A DNA stretch of 34,085 nucleotides from Bryobacteraceae bacterium (GTDB taxonomy: Bacteria > Acidobacteriota > Terriglobia > Bryobacterales > Bryobacteraceae), in contig JASHOO010000353.1 in NCBI GenBank assembly GCA_030041035.1, positions 1-34,085 on the forward strand, given 5' to 3'. Below the pieces are notes generated by a model, which was given only the letters and a program-made list of their open reading frames with translations, was not told the origin of the DNA and made no database searches. Shown here one piece after another: positions 1-7,833 of this stretch; within the stretch, counting starts at the first letter, position 1, and each line of letters opens with the position of its first letter. A program made the position numbers and the translations under genes.

Positions 1-544
1 GATGGGCCGGACCGGGAAGATGTGGGCGGCGGAGCATTTCCATGCCTCGCCCGACATTCTGGCGGTGGCCAAGGGAATTGCCAGCGGATTGCCGCTCGGT
101 GCTACGGTGGCGCGCGCGGACCTCATGTCTTGGCCGCCGGGCGCGCATGCTTCCACCTTCGGGGCCAACCCGGTTTGCTGCGCCGCAGCGCTCGCGACCA
201 TCGAGCTGCTGGAGCAGGAGCTGGTCGACAACGCCGCTCGCATGGGCGCGTACATCATGGACCGGCTGCGGGACTGGCCGGCGCGCTTCCCCGTTGTCGG
301 CGAGGTTCGCGGGCTCGGGCTCATGATCGGCATCGAGCTGGTGCGCGATCAAGCGACCCGGGAGCGGGCGCCGGTGGCCCGCAACCGCGTGCTCGAGCTG
401 GCGTTCGAGCGCGGCCTGCTGGTGCTCGGGGCGGGCGAGAACTCGATCCGCTTGTGCCCGCCGCTGGTGATCTCGCGCGACCAGGCGGCCTTCGCCGTGG
501 ACGTGCTCGAAGAGTGCCTGAAAATCGCGATTCAAGAAATGTGA
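1..544 (+). CDS. Class III (PLP-dependent) aminotransferase, 3' part
   Basis: This is the C-terminal part of an ornithine/4-aminobutyrate-type aminotransferase; the gene begins upstream of the window, so the ATG at position 2 is internal. The visible 180 residues open with GRTGKMWAAEH, the usual segment before the cofactor lysine. AKGIASGLPLGA follows, where the Lys at about residue 24 should form the Schiff base with pyridoxal phosphate. The segment HASTFGANPVCCAAA matches the conserved STFGGNP-type phosphate-binding motif. The C-terminal small domain (VRGLGLMIGIEL, then ENSIRLCPPLVIS) is complete. The substrate cannot be told from this fragment; acetylornithine, GABA or a related amino donor are all possible. 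The stop codon overlaps the start of the next gene (ATGTGA), which suggests translational coupling. Confidence 0.9.
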   Translation, partial: MGRTGKMWAAEHFHASPDILAVAKGIASGLPLGATVARADLMSWPPGAHASTFGANPVCCAAALATIELLEQELVDNAARMGAYIMDRLRDWPARFPVVGEVRGLGLMIGIELVRDQATRERAPVARNRVLELAFERGLLVLGAGENSIRLCPPLVISRDQAAFAVDVLEECLKIAIQEM

Positions 545-1068
545 GAGTGCTCGACGTCGGCTGCGGCATCAACAAGCGGCCCGGCGCCATCGGCATCGAC
601 CGCAACCCGGCCAGCCGCGCCGACGTTCTCTGCGATCTCAATCGCACGCCCTACCCGTTCCGCGAAAACAGCTTCGACCGTGTGCTCGCCATTCACGTCA
701 TCGAGCACGTTGATGACGTCATCGCCGCCATGGAAGAGTTCCATCGCCTGGTGCGCCCCGGCGGTACCGTGCGCATCGAGACCCCGCACTACACCGACTA
801 CAGCTCGTGGTGCGACCCCACGCACCGCAGCCATCTGAACAGCTTCTCATTCCGCTATTTCGGACCGGATCACGGCGGCTTCGGCTACTACTCGAAGGCG
901 CGCTTCCGCGAAATCTCGGTGCGCGTGAAGCTGCTCGCGTTCTGGCGCTGGCTGGGGTTCGAGTTCCTGGTCAACCGTTTCCCGCGCTACCGCCGCTTTT
1001 GGGAGCACTACCTCTGCTACATCGTGCGCGGCAAGGTGATGGAGTTCGAGTTCGAGGTGGTGAAGTGA
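541..1068 (+). CDS. Compact class I SAM-dependent methyltransferase
   Basis: A 175-residue methyltransferase of the type-11 family. The GTG at 541 is chosen because it overlaps the stop of the aminotransferase and because SAM-binding motif I (VLDVGCG, residues 3-9) follows at once; the open frame extends upstream only inside the neighbour. Other features are an acidic residue after strand 2 (GIDRNP, 18-23), the FDRVLAIHVIEHVDD segment (45-59) and RPGGTVRIETPHY (72-84). With motif I at the very N terminus there is no room for an N-terminal helix, and the C-terminal half is rich in aromatic and Arg residues, which probably form the substrate lid. The substrate is unknown. It converges on the GT2 gene with only seven bases between the stop codons. 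Confidence 0.85.
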   Translation: MRVLDVGCGINKRPGAIGIDRNPASRADVLCDLNRTPYPFRENSFDRVLAIHVIEHVDDVIAAMEEFHRLVRPGGTVRIETPHYTDYSSWCDPTHRSHLNSFSFRYFGPDHGGFGYYSKARFREISVRVKLLAFWRWLGFEFLVNRFPRYRRFWEHYLCYIVRGKVMEFEFEVVK

Positions 1069-1075
1069 GAGCTGG

Positions 1076-1894
1076 CTAGAGACCGCGGCCGCCCGCGCCG
1101 ATTCGGCGGATGCGATCGCCGCGATTCGACGCCTGCGGTGTGTAGCGGCGATGCAGGCTTTTCAGTTGTTTCAAAGACAGGACACCCATGCGATGCAGAA
1201 CGTACTTGCCCAGAAGCCACAGGATCTCGAAGCCGTAAACCGTGCTCTGGATGAAAGAGGCCGACGACGCTTCCTTCATGTATCGCGTGGGAACTGGAAC
1301 CTCGGCAATGCGCCCGCGCAGCGCGACCACCTGGGCGATGATCTCCTGATCGAAGACGAAGTTATCCGAGTTCATCTGGAAGTTGACCGCTTCGAGCATC
1401 TGGCGGCTGAAGGCGCGGTACCCGGTGTGGTATTCCGCCAGGTGCAACTGGAAGACCAGATTCTCCATGTAAGTGAGCGCCTTGTTGCCCACGAACTTCC
1501 ACCACGGCATTCCCTGATCGACGACGCTGCCGGCGAGCAGGCGCGACCCCAGCACGACATCGGCATCGCCCGCCTGAATCGGCGCGATGATCTCCGGCAA
1601 CAACGTGGGGTCGTATTGGTAATCCGGGTGCACCATCACCACGATGTCTGCGCCGGCATTCAAAGCTTCCCGGTAACAGGTCTTCTGGTTGGCTCCATAA
1701 CCGTAGTTGCGGTCATGAACAAACAGCTCCAGGCCGAGTTCGCACGCGATCTCGCGTGTCTGATCGGTGCTGCCGTCATCGACCACAATGACCAGATCCA
1801 CCAGGTGCTGCGGCAGCGCGGCGTACGTCATGCGGAGAGTGCGGGCCGCATTATAAGCCGGCATGACGACCACGACCTTTCCCTGAGCACCCAT
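1076..1894 (-). CDS. GT2 family glycosyltransferase (DPM/DPG-synthase-like)
   Basis: A 272-residue cytoplasmic family-2 glycosyltransferase. The ATG at 1894 puts the Rossmann-like start KVVVVMPAYNAA at residues 6-17; a longer frame upstream lies inside the preceding methyltransferase gene and lacks family features. The nucleotide-binding DDGSTD is at 39-44, HPDYQYDP at 89-96 sits where the DxD-like metal site is expected, and GYRAFS (158-163) and FDQEII (181-186) are typical of polyprenyl-phosphate monosaccharide synthases. There is no convincing C-terminal membrane segment. It lies two bases after the methyltransferase stop and downstream of a YfhO-type gene. In Firmicutes, GT2 plus YfhO build and use undecaprenyl-phosphate sugars, so a lipid-linked sugar donor is a reasonable but unproven product. 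Confidence 0.85.
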   Translation of the reverse strand: MGAQGKVVVVMPAYNAARTLRMTYAALPQHLVDLVIVVDDGSTDQTREIACELGLELFVHDRNYGYGANQKTCYREALNAGADIVVMVHPDYQYDPTLLPEIIAPIQAGDADVVLGSRLLAGSVVDQGMPWWKFVGNKALTYMENLVFQLHLAEYHTGYRAFSRQMLEAVNFQMNSDNFVFDQEIIAQVVALRGRIAEVPVPTRYMKEASSASFIQSTVYGFEILWLLGKYVLHRMGVLSLKQLKSLHRRYTPQASNRGDRIRRIGAGGRGL

Positions 1895-1896
1895 AC

Positions 1897-2595
1897 TTAC
1901 CAACTCTCGGCCACGACGACAAACTGATAGGCAAACAGCCTGGGCCACATCCGCGCCAACACTGCGTACGTGGATTCGACGAGCCCTGCAAAGCCCGGGG
2001 AATCCGGCCATCTGAGAGTGAACGGAATCACGCTCTGCCGTGCGCTTGTGATCCGGAAGCCACTCCGAGTCAAAAGACTGTGCCATCCCTTCCACATATA
2101 GAAATGTAAGTGCGTGCGATCGAATAAACCGCTATCGTGTTCCGGAAACCTACCCAACACGACGTTCAACCGGAAGTACAGGTTACCACTGTTGGGGAAG
2201 GAAGCGACCAGCTTACCTCCCGCGGCGATCGTGGAGCGTATCTGGCGCAACAACGCTTCCGGATGGCGGAGATGCTCCAGAATGTCGGCACAGACAACGA
2301 AGTCAAAGGCATCGGCGACGGGCGGCAGTCCATGGTCCAGGTCGGCTTCGAGGAAGGGGATCACGTCGGGCAGCGGCGGCTGGGGCGCAATGGCGTCGAT
2401 GGCGGTCACGGCAAAGCCGCGCGCCGCAAACAGCCGGCTGAGGTAACCATCTGCACATCCGACGTCGAGCAGTTTCAGCCCGTGCCCATTTTCCGGGAGC
2501 AGTTGCAGAATCAGGCTGTGGCTGCTGTGCGCCTGCGGTTTCAGGGCATAGGGCGAGTTGGTCTGAAACTCTGAGTAGGCCGCTCGCACCATCAT
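1897..2595 (-). CDS. Class I SAM-dependent methyltransferase (type 11/12)
   Basis: A 232-residue methyltransferase. Two adjacent ATG codons (2595 and 2592) lie four bases after the yfhO-like stop; the longer open frame beyond them overlaps that gene and looks non-coding. SAM motif I LLDVGCADG is at residues 42-50, the acidic strand-2 end is AIDAI (65-69), and motifs FDFVVCADILEHLRHP and LVASFPN follow. The segment RTHLHFYMWKGW is typical of methyltransferases found in sugar and O-antigen gene clusters. It sits between the YfhO-like gene and the GT2 gene with gaps of 4 and 2 bases, so all three are almost certainly one transcript. The likely target is a surface sugar or its lipid carrier, inferred from context only. 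Confidence 0.85.
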   Translation of the reverse strand: MMVRAAYSEFQTNSPYALKPQAHSSHSLILQLLPENGHGLKLLDVGCADGYLSRLFAARGFAVTAIDAIAPQPPLPDVIPFLEADLDHGLPPVADAFDFVVCADILEHLRHPEALLRQIRSTIAAGGKLVASFPNSGNLYFRLNVVLGRFPEHDSGLFDRTHLHFYMWKGWHSLLTRSGFRITSARQSVIPFTLRWPDSPGFAGLVESTYAVLARMWPRLFAYQFVVVAESW

Positions 2596-2599
2596 GCGA

Positions 2600-4879
2600 T
2601 TATCGCAGAGCGCTGGAGGGCGCCGCGTGTGCCAGCAGCGCGAGCAGGCAGGCACCCAGTACGCCGGCGGCGGACATCGCCGCGCCGAGCCAGGCTGAGG
2701 CGGGGTTGTAATGAAACTCGACGTGGTGCCCGCCCGATTCAAGAACCACTCCGCGCAAGGCGGAATAGGCCTGATAAATCGTGGCCGGGCGGCCGTCTAC
2801 CGTGGCGTCCCAGCCGGGATACCAGGTATCGGCGAGGATCAGCATGCCCCGGCAAGCCAGCCGCGCATCGATCGCTACCGAATTCGCAGTGCGCCGCGAG
2901 ACGCGCGCCTGGTCTTCGCCGGAGCAGGATTGGAGCGCCGGGGCGGAGCCGACGAGCAGCACGGTATTGCGGGCGTCAAAAGAAGCGTCGTTCACGCGCG
3001 CCGCCAGTTGCTTGACGGAGGACATCGTCTCGGCCCGGTGCGTGATGCGCACCCGCGGCAGAGCATCCACATTCTTCAGAACGGTGATGCCGCCGGCGCC
3101 GCGAAATACCACCTGCTGGTCGGCACGCGGAGGCTTTTTCGAGAGAGCGTAGTCCACCGCGAGCAGATTTTCGGTGCGAACCGAAGGCCAGTCGAGCAGG
3201 AAGATGTTCCTGGTGACACCGGCCCCAAAGCCCGTCAAGGTATCGATGTCTTCCCAGTCGCCCAGGTTGAAGGCATCGGTGACCTCCATTCCATTCACGC
3301 GCACCGGGCCCGGCTGATGGTGCAGGAAATCGGTGAGGTCACGGAACCGCGTCAGGTTTGGAAGGTAGGTCTCGGGGCGGTCCGGTGTTCGATCCCGATA
3401 GAGCGTTGTGACCACATTGCCCAATTCCAGCACGACCAGCGCCACCGTGGCCCATGCCACGGAGCGGCGGGAAAGGATCCCGTTCCGTCCCGACAGCAGC
3501 ACCGCCGTAAAAAGCAGGGCCAGCAGGCCCAGCATGAACAGATAGTCATCCGGTCCGGGCTGCTTGAATGCAGCGGCAGCCAGAGCCAGCACGGCTACCA
3601 AACCTGCGAGAGCCAGCAGAACGTAGCTGATTTTTCGCAGCAGCGGCGCGGCAGGGTCGGTGCGCAGAGAGTCCAGCCCAAACGCGGATAGGACGGCCAT
3701 CCCGAGACCGAACAGGCACAACAGACGAGCCGGGTTTCGCGCCTTCCCGAACAGCGGCAGGACCGCATAAAGAAGGCCGTGAAACACGTTCCACCCCCCT
3801 AGCGCGAGAAGCAGCCCGGCGAGCGCGAGACAGGCAAACAAGCGCACCCATAGGGTTTGCCATTTTGCGACAATCGCGATTACCGCGAGTGACAGCACGA
3901 CAACTCCGGTGAACACCCCGGTGTTACGGCCGCCCCAGGGAAGAACGATCGCGAGCAACGACGAAGGCGCCAACGAATAAGCCGCATGAATGCGGTATGG
4001 AATGACATCGTTCCATTCGACCGGCTGATCGATGCCTACCCACCGGAAAGCGAGCCTGGCGTACTCGTAGCCGGGGATGGTCTGAAATGCACTCGTGAGG
4101 ATCGTAAACAGGACAGCGGTCGATACCAGGGCCAGCCACTGGCGCCACCGGGAGCGCTGGGAAGCGAGATCGTAGAGCCAGACGGCAGCGACGGCCAGCG
4201 ACAGATAAGTGGGGATCTCATGGTGGCCGCTTAACCACGCAATTCCCAGGAACATCCCGCAGAGAGCCGCGCTAGCCACTGGACGGTCCCTTCTGACAAC
4301 GCGCAGAAGAAACAGAAGCACCAGAGGCGCGATCAACAGGCCGCTCACAACTTCCGGCCACAGCGTGATGCCAAAGAAACCGCTGAAGGAAAACACGAAG
4401 CCGCCAAATAAAGACGCGAACCGGGAAAGTTCGAGGTCGCGGCAGAGCCAATAGGCGAAGAGCGCGCCCAGAAAGTGCAGGGCCAGGTAATACCAGTTCA
4501 ACTGCCGGAAAGAAAGCTGTCCTTTCGCGTTGGGCTTCAGAAGGAAAAGGGGCCAGTTCAAAGGAAAGGCCGCTCCGACGATTTCTCCGAGGAATGGTTG
4601 GCCGCACCACGAATGAGGATCCCAGAGAGGGAATTCATGCTGATGCCAGGTCACCTGCTGGAATTCGAGCCGCGGCACATCCATGTCGACGATGTCGGGA
4701 TCGTCGATCCAGGTGTACTCGTTGGAAAGGACCAGCTTCCAGCAGAAGGCGCAGCAGAGCACCAGCAGGAGTGCGGGAGCCGCGAGCCGGGAGCGTGGAA
4801 TCGCGCGAAAAGCTGCTGCCAAGCGGAGGCCGCGCGATGCCGTCTGGGAGGATGTCACAGGAGTTGGACAACTCCGCAT
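2600..4879 (-). CDS. YfhO family multi-spanning membrane protein (GT-C-like)
   Basis: A 759-residue integral membrane protein. It has a cytoplasmic N terminus, a first membrane helix at about 28-50, a periplasmic loop with DDPDIVDMD and PLWDPHSWCGQPFLGE, and then roughly a dozen hydrophobic helices up to about residue 490. The last third is a soluble domain ending in one more helix (ASAWLGAAMSAAGVLGACLLALLAHA). The motif WYPGWDATVDG followed by HHVEFHYNPASAWLG is the hallmark of the YfhO family. In Bacillus and Listeria, YfhO proteins act at the outer membrane face with a GT2 partner to move a sugar from undecaprenyl phosphate to a polymer. Here the GT2 gene is two genes downstream. The ATG at 4879 is divergent from the yraN-like gene at 4954. 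Confidence 0.8.
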   Translation of the reverse strand: MRSCPTPVTSSQTASRGLRLAAAFRAIPRSRLAAPALLLVLCCAFCWKLVLSNEYTWIDDPDIVDMDVPRLEFQQVTWHQHEFPLWDPHSWCGQPFLGEIVGAAFPLNWPLFLLKPNAKGQLSFRQLNWYYLALHFLGALFAYWLCRDLELSRFASLFGGFVFSFSGFFGITLWPEVVSGLLIAPLVLLFLLRVVRRDRPVASAALCGMFLGIAWLSGHHEIPTYLSLAVAAVWLYDLASQRSRWRQWLALVSTAVLFTILTSAFQTIPGYEYARLAFRWVGIDQPVEWNDVIPYRIHAAYSLAPSSLLAIVLPWGGRNTGVFTGVVVLSLAVIAIVAKWQTLWVRLFACLALAGLLLALGGWNVFHGLLYAVLPLFGKARNPARLLCLFGLGMAVLSAFGLDSLRTDPAAPLLRKISYVLLALAGLVAVLALAAAAFKQPGPDDYLFMLGLLALLFTAVLLSGRNGILSRRSVAWATVALVVLELGNVVTTLYRDRTPDRPETYLPNLTRFRDLTDFLHHQPGPVRVNGMEVTDAFNLGDWEDIDTLTGFGAGVTRNIFLLDWPSVRTENLLAVDYALSKKPPRADQQVVFRGAGGITVLKNVDALPRVRITHRAETMSSVKQLAARVNDASFDARNTVLLVGSAPALQSCSGEDQARVSRRTANSVAIDARLACRGMLILADTWYPGWDATVDGRPATIYQAYSALRGVVLESGGHHVEFHYNPASAWLGAAMSAAGVLGACLLALLAHAAPSSALR

Positions 4880-4953
4880 TCGATGCTACCACGTTGAGAA
4901 ATGCAGTTGAACCGAGAATTCGGGCGGTTGCAGGCTACTTTGTTTCTAAGGCT

Positions 4954-5388
4954 ATGCTTTCACTTCTTTACCGTCTGGCGGACCGCGCGCGGCACGGTGC
5001 GCGGCGTGGGAAGTGGACGGCCGATTTGGCTGCCGGACGGCGGGGCGAGGACCTCGCTCACCGCTTCCTGCGCCGGAAAGGGCTGATGATCGTTGCGCGT
5101 AACTACCGGCCGCGTGCCGGTGCGGGAGAGATCGACTTGATCGCCTGGGAGAAGGGCCAACTGGCCTTCATTGAGGTGAAAACACGTGCCACCGGCGAGT
5201 TTGGAATGCCGGAAACTGCGGTCGATCCGGAAAAGCAGGTCTATGTGGAGCGAGCCGCGCGCGATTACGCCAGGCGCTCGGGCGTGGACTGGGGCGCGGT
5301 GCGGTTCGACATTGTCAGCATCTTGTTGACATCGCCGCCCGAGATCAGGTTTTTTCGGGATGCCTTCCGGCCCAGGCGGACGCTATAA
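4954..5388 (+). CDS. YraN family (UPF0102) endonuclease-fold protein
   Basis: A 144-residue protein of the YraN/UPF0102 family. These proteins have a restriction-endonuclease-like fold and are of poorly known function. The PD-(D/E)xK-type elements are visible: GRRGEDLAHRFLRRKG (29-43), RNYR (49-52), GEIDLIA (58-64) and AFIEVKTR (71-78), where Asp61, Glu74 and Lys76 would form the metal site. The end, VRFDIVSI...IRFFRDAF, is also standard. The ATG at 4954 gives the family's usual length; an open frame continues upstream but runs into the yfhO-like gene on the other strand. The ribosome site is weak (TAAGG directly upstream). The TAA stop lies inside the TATAAT proposed as the -10 box of galT. 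Confidence 0.85.
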   Translation: MLSLLYRLADRARHGARRGKWTADLAAGRRGEDLAHRFLRRKGLMIVARNYRPRAGAGEIDLIAWEKGQLAFIEVKTRATGEFGMPETAVDPEKQVYVERAARDYARRSGVDWGAVRFDIVSILLTSPPEIRFFRDAFRPRRTL

Positions 5389-5389
5389 T
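5384..5389 (+). promoter_or_regulatory. Probable -10 box (TATAAT) for galT
   Basis: A perfect TATAAT overlaps the stop codon of the yraN-like gene, within the context CGCTATAATA. The same CGCTAT(A/C)ATA context occurs before the genes at 6595 and 7829. No good -35 box is seen 16-18 bases upstream, so the call rests on the -10 match and the position. Confidence 0.45.
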
Positions 5390-5481
5390 AACCTGTCGCA
5401 GGCATCGTTGGCCTGCGCGCTTTCTGCATAACACCGCGGGTGCAGGCCCGGACGCCTGCGCTGTAAAGGCTTTCATCGAAA

Positions 5482-6486
5482 TTGCCGGAACTTAGGAAAG
5501 ATCCCATTACGGGCCGCTGGGTGATCATTGCCACCGACCGCGCGCGCCGCCCCTCGGATTTCAGCCGCGAACCCGTCATTACCGCGCCGCCTACGCGCTT
5601 CTGCCCGTTCTGCTTCGGAAACGAGCAGAAGACTCCGCCCGAGGTGCTGGCGTATCGTGTAAACGGCGGCGCCAACCAGTCGGGCTGGTCGTTGCGCGTC
5701 ATTCCCAATAAATTTCCCGTGCTGGGGATCGAAGGTGATCTGAACCGCCAGGGCGACGGCATGTTCGACAAGATGGCCGGAATCGGCGCCCACGAAGTGA
5801 TTATCGAAACACCCGAACACACCGCCACACTCTCCACGATGGGCGAGAAACAAGTAGAGGACGTGCTTTGGGCGTTTCGCGAACGGGTGCTCGATTTGAA
5901 AAAAGATCACCGCCTGCTTTACATACTGCTGTTCAAGAACCACGGCGAGCACGCCGGCGCCACACTCGAGCATCCACACTCGCAGTTGATTGCGCTGCCG
6001 GTGATTCCGAAGCGGGTGAAAGAAGAGCTGGACGGTGCGCAGGTCTACTACAATTTCAAGGAACGCTGCGTGTTCTGTGACATCGTACGGCAGGAATCGC
6101 AGGCCGGCGCCCGTCTGGTGACGGAAACCGAACGGTTCGTGGTCATCGAGCCCTATGCGGCGCGCTTTCCGTTCGAGACCTGGATCATACCCAAGCGCCA
6201 CGACTCGCACTTCGATGAATCGGGCGCACCGGATCTGCAAAACCTCGCCTGGGTGTTGCGCTCGACATTGCGCAAGCTCGACAAGACGCTGGAGCGGCCG
6301 GCGTATAACTTCCTGGTGCATACCGCGCCGGTGCAGGAAGCCGCCATGCGCCACTACCATTGGCATATCGAGATCATGCCGCGCCTCACCAAAGTGGCGG
6401 GGTTTGAATGGGGAACGGGATTCTACATCAACCCGACGCCTCCGGAGGAGTCCGCGCAATTCCTGCGCGAAGCGGGGCTGGGTTAG
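5482..6486 (+). CDS. galT: Galactose-1-phosphate uridylyltransferase
   Basis: GalT exchanges UMP between UDP-glucose and galactose-1-phosphate in the Leloir pathway, linking UDP-glucose and UDP-galactose pools in the cytoplasm. The 334-residue frame starts with TTG at 5482; LRKDPITGRWVIIATDR (4-20) is the usual beginning, so this start is preferred despite a poor ribosome site. Zinc ligands are expected at Cys41 and Cys44 (CPFC), His113 and His164. The active-site motif is HPHSQ (164-168), with His166 as the nucleophile that carries UMP; many bacterial enzymes have Ser here instead of the Gly of HPHGQ. A second CxxC (CVFC, 196-199) is present. The region AMRHYHWHIEIMPR near the C terminus is the second HIT-like half. 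There is no galK or galE beside it. Confidence 0.93.
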   Translation: MPELRKDPITGRWVIIATDRARRPSDFSREPVITAPPTRFCPFCFGNEQKTPPEVLAYRVNGGANQSGWSLRVIPNKFPVLGIEGDLNRQGDGMFDKMAGIGAHEVIIETPEHTATLSTMGEKQVEDVLWAFRERVLDLKKDHRLLYILLFKNHGEHAGATLEHPHSQLIALPVIPKRVKEELDGAQVYYNFKERCVFCDIVRQESQAGARLVTETERFVVIEPYAARFPFETWIIPKRHDSHFDESGAPDLQNLAWVLRSTLRKLDKTLERPAYNFLVHTAPVQEAAMRHYHWHIEIMPRLTKVAGFEWGTGFYINPTPPEESAQFLREAGLG

Positions 6487-6530
6487 GGGAACACGCGGCT
6501 TTCTGCTGGAACGCCACGCATCACAGGCTG

Positions 6531-6554
6531 CGCTATCATACCCGGAAGCTTGCC
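6531..6554 (+). promoter_or_regulatory. Putative -10 element, copy 1 of a 24-bp repeated motif
   Basis: The block CGCTATCATA followed by C-rich bases and AAGCTTGCC matches 20 of 24 positions with 7810-7833. TATCAT at 6534-6539 fits a -10 hexamer. From here the transcript would carry about 48 bases of leader, including the strong GGAGG at 6583-6587, before the ATG at 6595. Confidence 0.4.
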
Positions 6555-6594
6555 AAGGATCCCTCTGGCTGGGGCCCTATGTGGAGGATGCATC

Positions 6595-7728
6595 ATGCTC
6601 AAACGTTCAACGATTGGTGTCCGCCGAAAAGCGTCAGGCAGCCGGTGCGCGCACGCGGCTGTGTCCAGCATAAGAGGAATCTTTGGCTGCCTCGTGTGGC
6701 TGCTCGCTCTAGCGACGCCGGGCAACGGCGCGACCCAATACACGTCGGTCCTGACTCACTGGGCCGCTAACGCTGGATGGGGCAGCACGTGGTCCGTGGT
6801 GGACACTGCCACCGATGCGATTAGTTGCACTCTAACCATTAACGATCCCAACGGCCAGCCGTTCAGCCTGGCGACATCGGCGGGAACCGGAAGCTCCCTC
6901 GCTTTTACGGTGGCGCAGGGGGGAACCGCCCAGATTCAGGCTGGCGGCGCCGCCGGCACATTGGTGAGCGGCTGGAGCGAGGTGACGTGCTCGGATGCTT
7001 TCCTCGCTGACATCACCTACGTTTACATGCCTGGGGGCTTCCCGGTCACGGCTGTAAGCGTGCTACCGAGCGGCCAGTTCAATCTCTACACCTTTGCAGC
7101 GAACGCCTACACGGGGATCGCGATTTATCTCCCTGGCAGCAGTGGTGTCACCGTGACGGCCATCGACGCGAGCGGCAAAATGGTGGGGTCTGGCAGCCTC
7201 TCGATTCCCGCGGGCGGGGAAACGGCTGCGAACCTCGACCAGATCATTACCAACATCCCGAGTGACTTCGAGGGGAGTGTGCAGGTTGATTGCGCCAATT
7301 CATGCGCGCTGGTGGCACTCGATGTGCTTCCGGGCTCCAACGGATCGTTCGCACTGGCTAACGTACCCGTGGTTGCCTACAATAACCAGCCGTCCAGTTT
7401 CTCCGGAACTTACATCTTCCTCAGCGGAAGCCTCTCTGGTCAGAGCGGAACGTTTACCATCACCGGCATCTCACCTGCGGGCGCTTTCGGCGGACAAGCA
7501 GAGTTCCTGGCGACCGCGACCAGCGGATCCAACAGCACGGCGATGGGCCTGAACGAGTTTAACAACGGCGTGATGCTCCTCCATTTTTTCAGCGGATCCA
7601 GTTTTCCTCTGAGCGGCGGCGAAGCCGTCCTTACGCAGACAAGCTCAGGCTTTTCCGGCAGCCTCTACCTGCAAGGGACAAGCACCGGCAGCGTGGGGAC
7701 GATATCGTTGACATTCAATACCATGTGA
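6595..7728 (+). CDS. Secreted Ser/Thr/Gly-rich beta-sandwich protein, unknown function
   Basis: A 377-residue predicted exported protein. The ATG at 6595 is chosen over an upstream TTG at 6550 because GGAGG lies seven bases before it. A long basic leader (about 29 residues) precedes a hydrophobic stretch, GIFGCLVWLLALATPG, ending in NGA, the likely cleavage site. The mature protein is low in charge, rich in Ser, Gly, Thr and Ala, and looks all-beta. Short repeated patterns such as YTGIAIYLPGSS and TFAANAY resemble modules I recall from acidobacterial secreted proteins. Four Cys (in ISCTL, EVTCSD and VDCANSC) may form two disulfides. No catalytic motif or anchor is visible. A surface or extracellular structural role is possible but unproven. 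Confidence 0.7.
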   Translation: MLKRSTIGVRRKASGSRCAHAAVSSIRGIFGCLVWLLALATPGNGATQYTSVLTHWAANAGWGSTWSVVDTATDAISCTLTINDPNGQPFSLATSAGTGSSLAFTVAQGGTAQIQAGGAAGTLVSGWSEVTCSDAFLADITYVYMPGGFPVTAVSVLPSGQFNLYTFAANAYTGIAIYLPGSSGVTVTAIDASGKMVGSGSLSIPAGGETAANLDQIITNIPSDFEGSVQVDCANSCALVALDVLPGSNGSFALANVPVVAYNNQPSSFSGTYIFLSGSLSGQSGTFTITGISPAGAFGGQAEFLATATSGSNSTAMGLNEFNNGVMLLHFFSGSSFPLSGGEAVLTQTSSGFSGSLYLQGTSTGSVGTISLTFNTM

Positions 7729-7809
7729 TTGACACCGCCATCCAGCCGCGCGATGAGAGAGCCGCAGAGTCGATATCTCGAACATTCATCGACTGCCGGA
7801 TGGCAGCCG

Positions 7810-7833
7810 CGCTATCATATCGGCAAGCATGCC
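7810..7833 (+). promoter_or_regulatory. Putative near-leaderless promoter, copy 2 of the 24-bp motif
   Basis: CGCTATCATA and the following AAGCATGCC repeat the block at 6531-6554. TATCAT (7813-7818) lies ten bases before the ATG at 7829, so a transcript from it would start within a few bases of the start codon. No Shine-Dalgarno sequence is present, which fits a leaderless or nearly leaderless mRNA. Confidence 0.4.

Noticed and set aside
1897-2742. A 281-residue version of the methyltransferase starting at 2742.
   Set aside because: The first 49 residues lie inside the upstream yfhO-like gene and are Pro/Cys/Arg-rich without family features.
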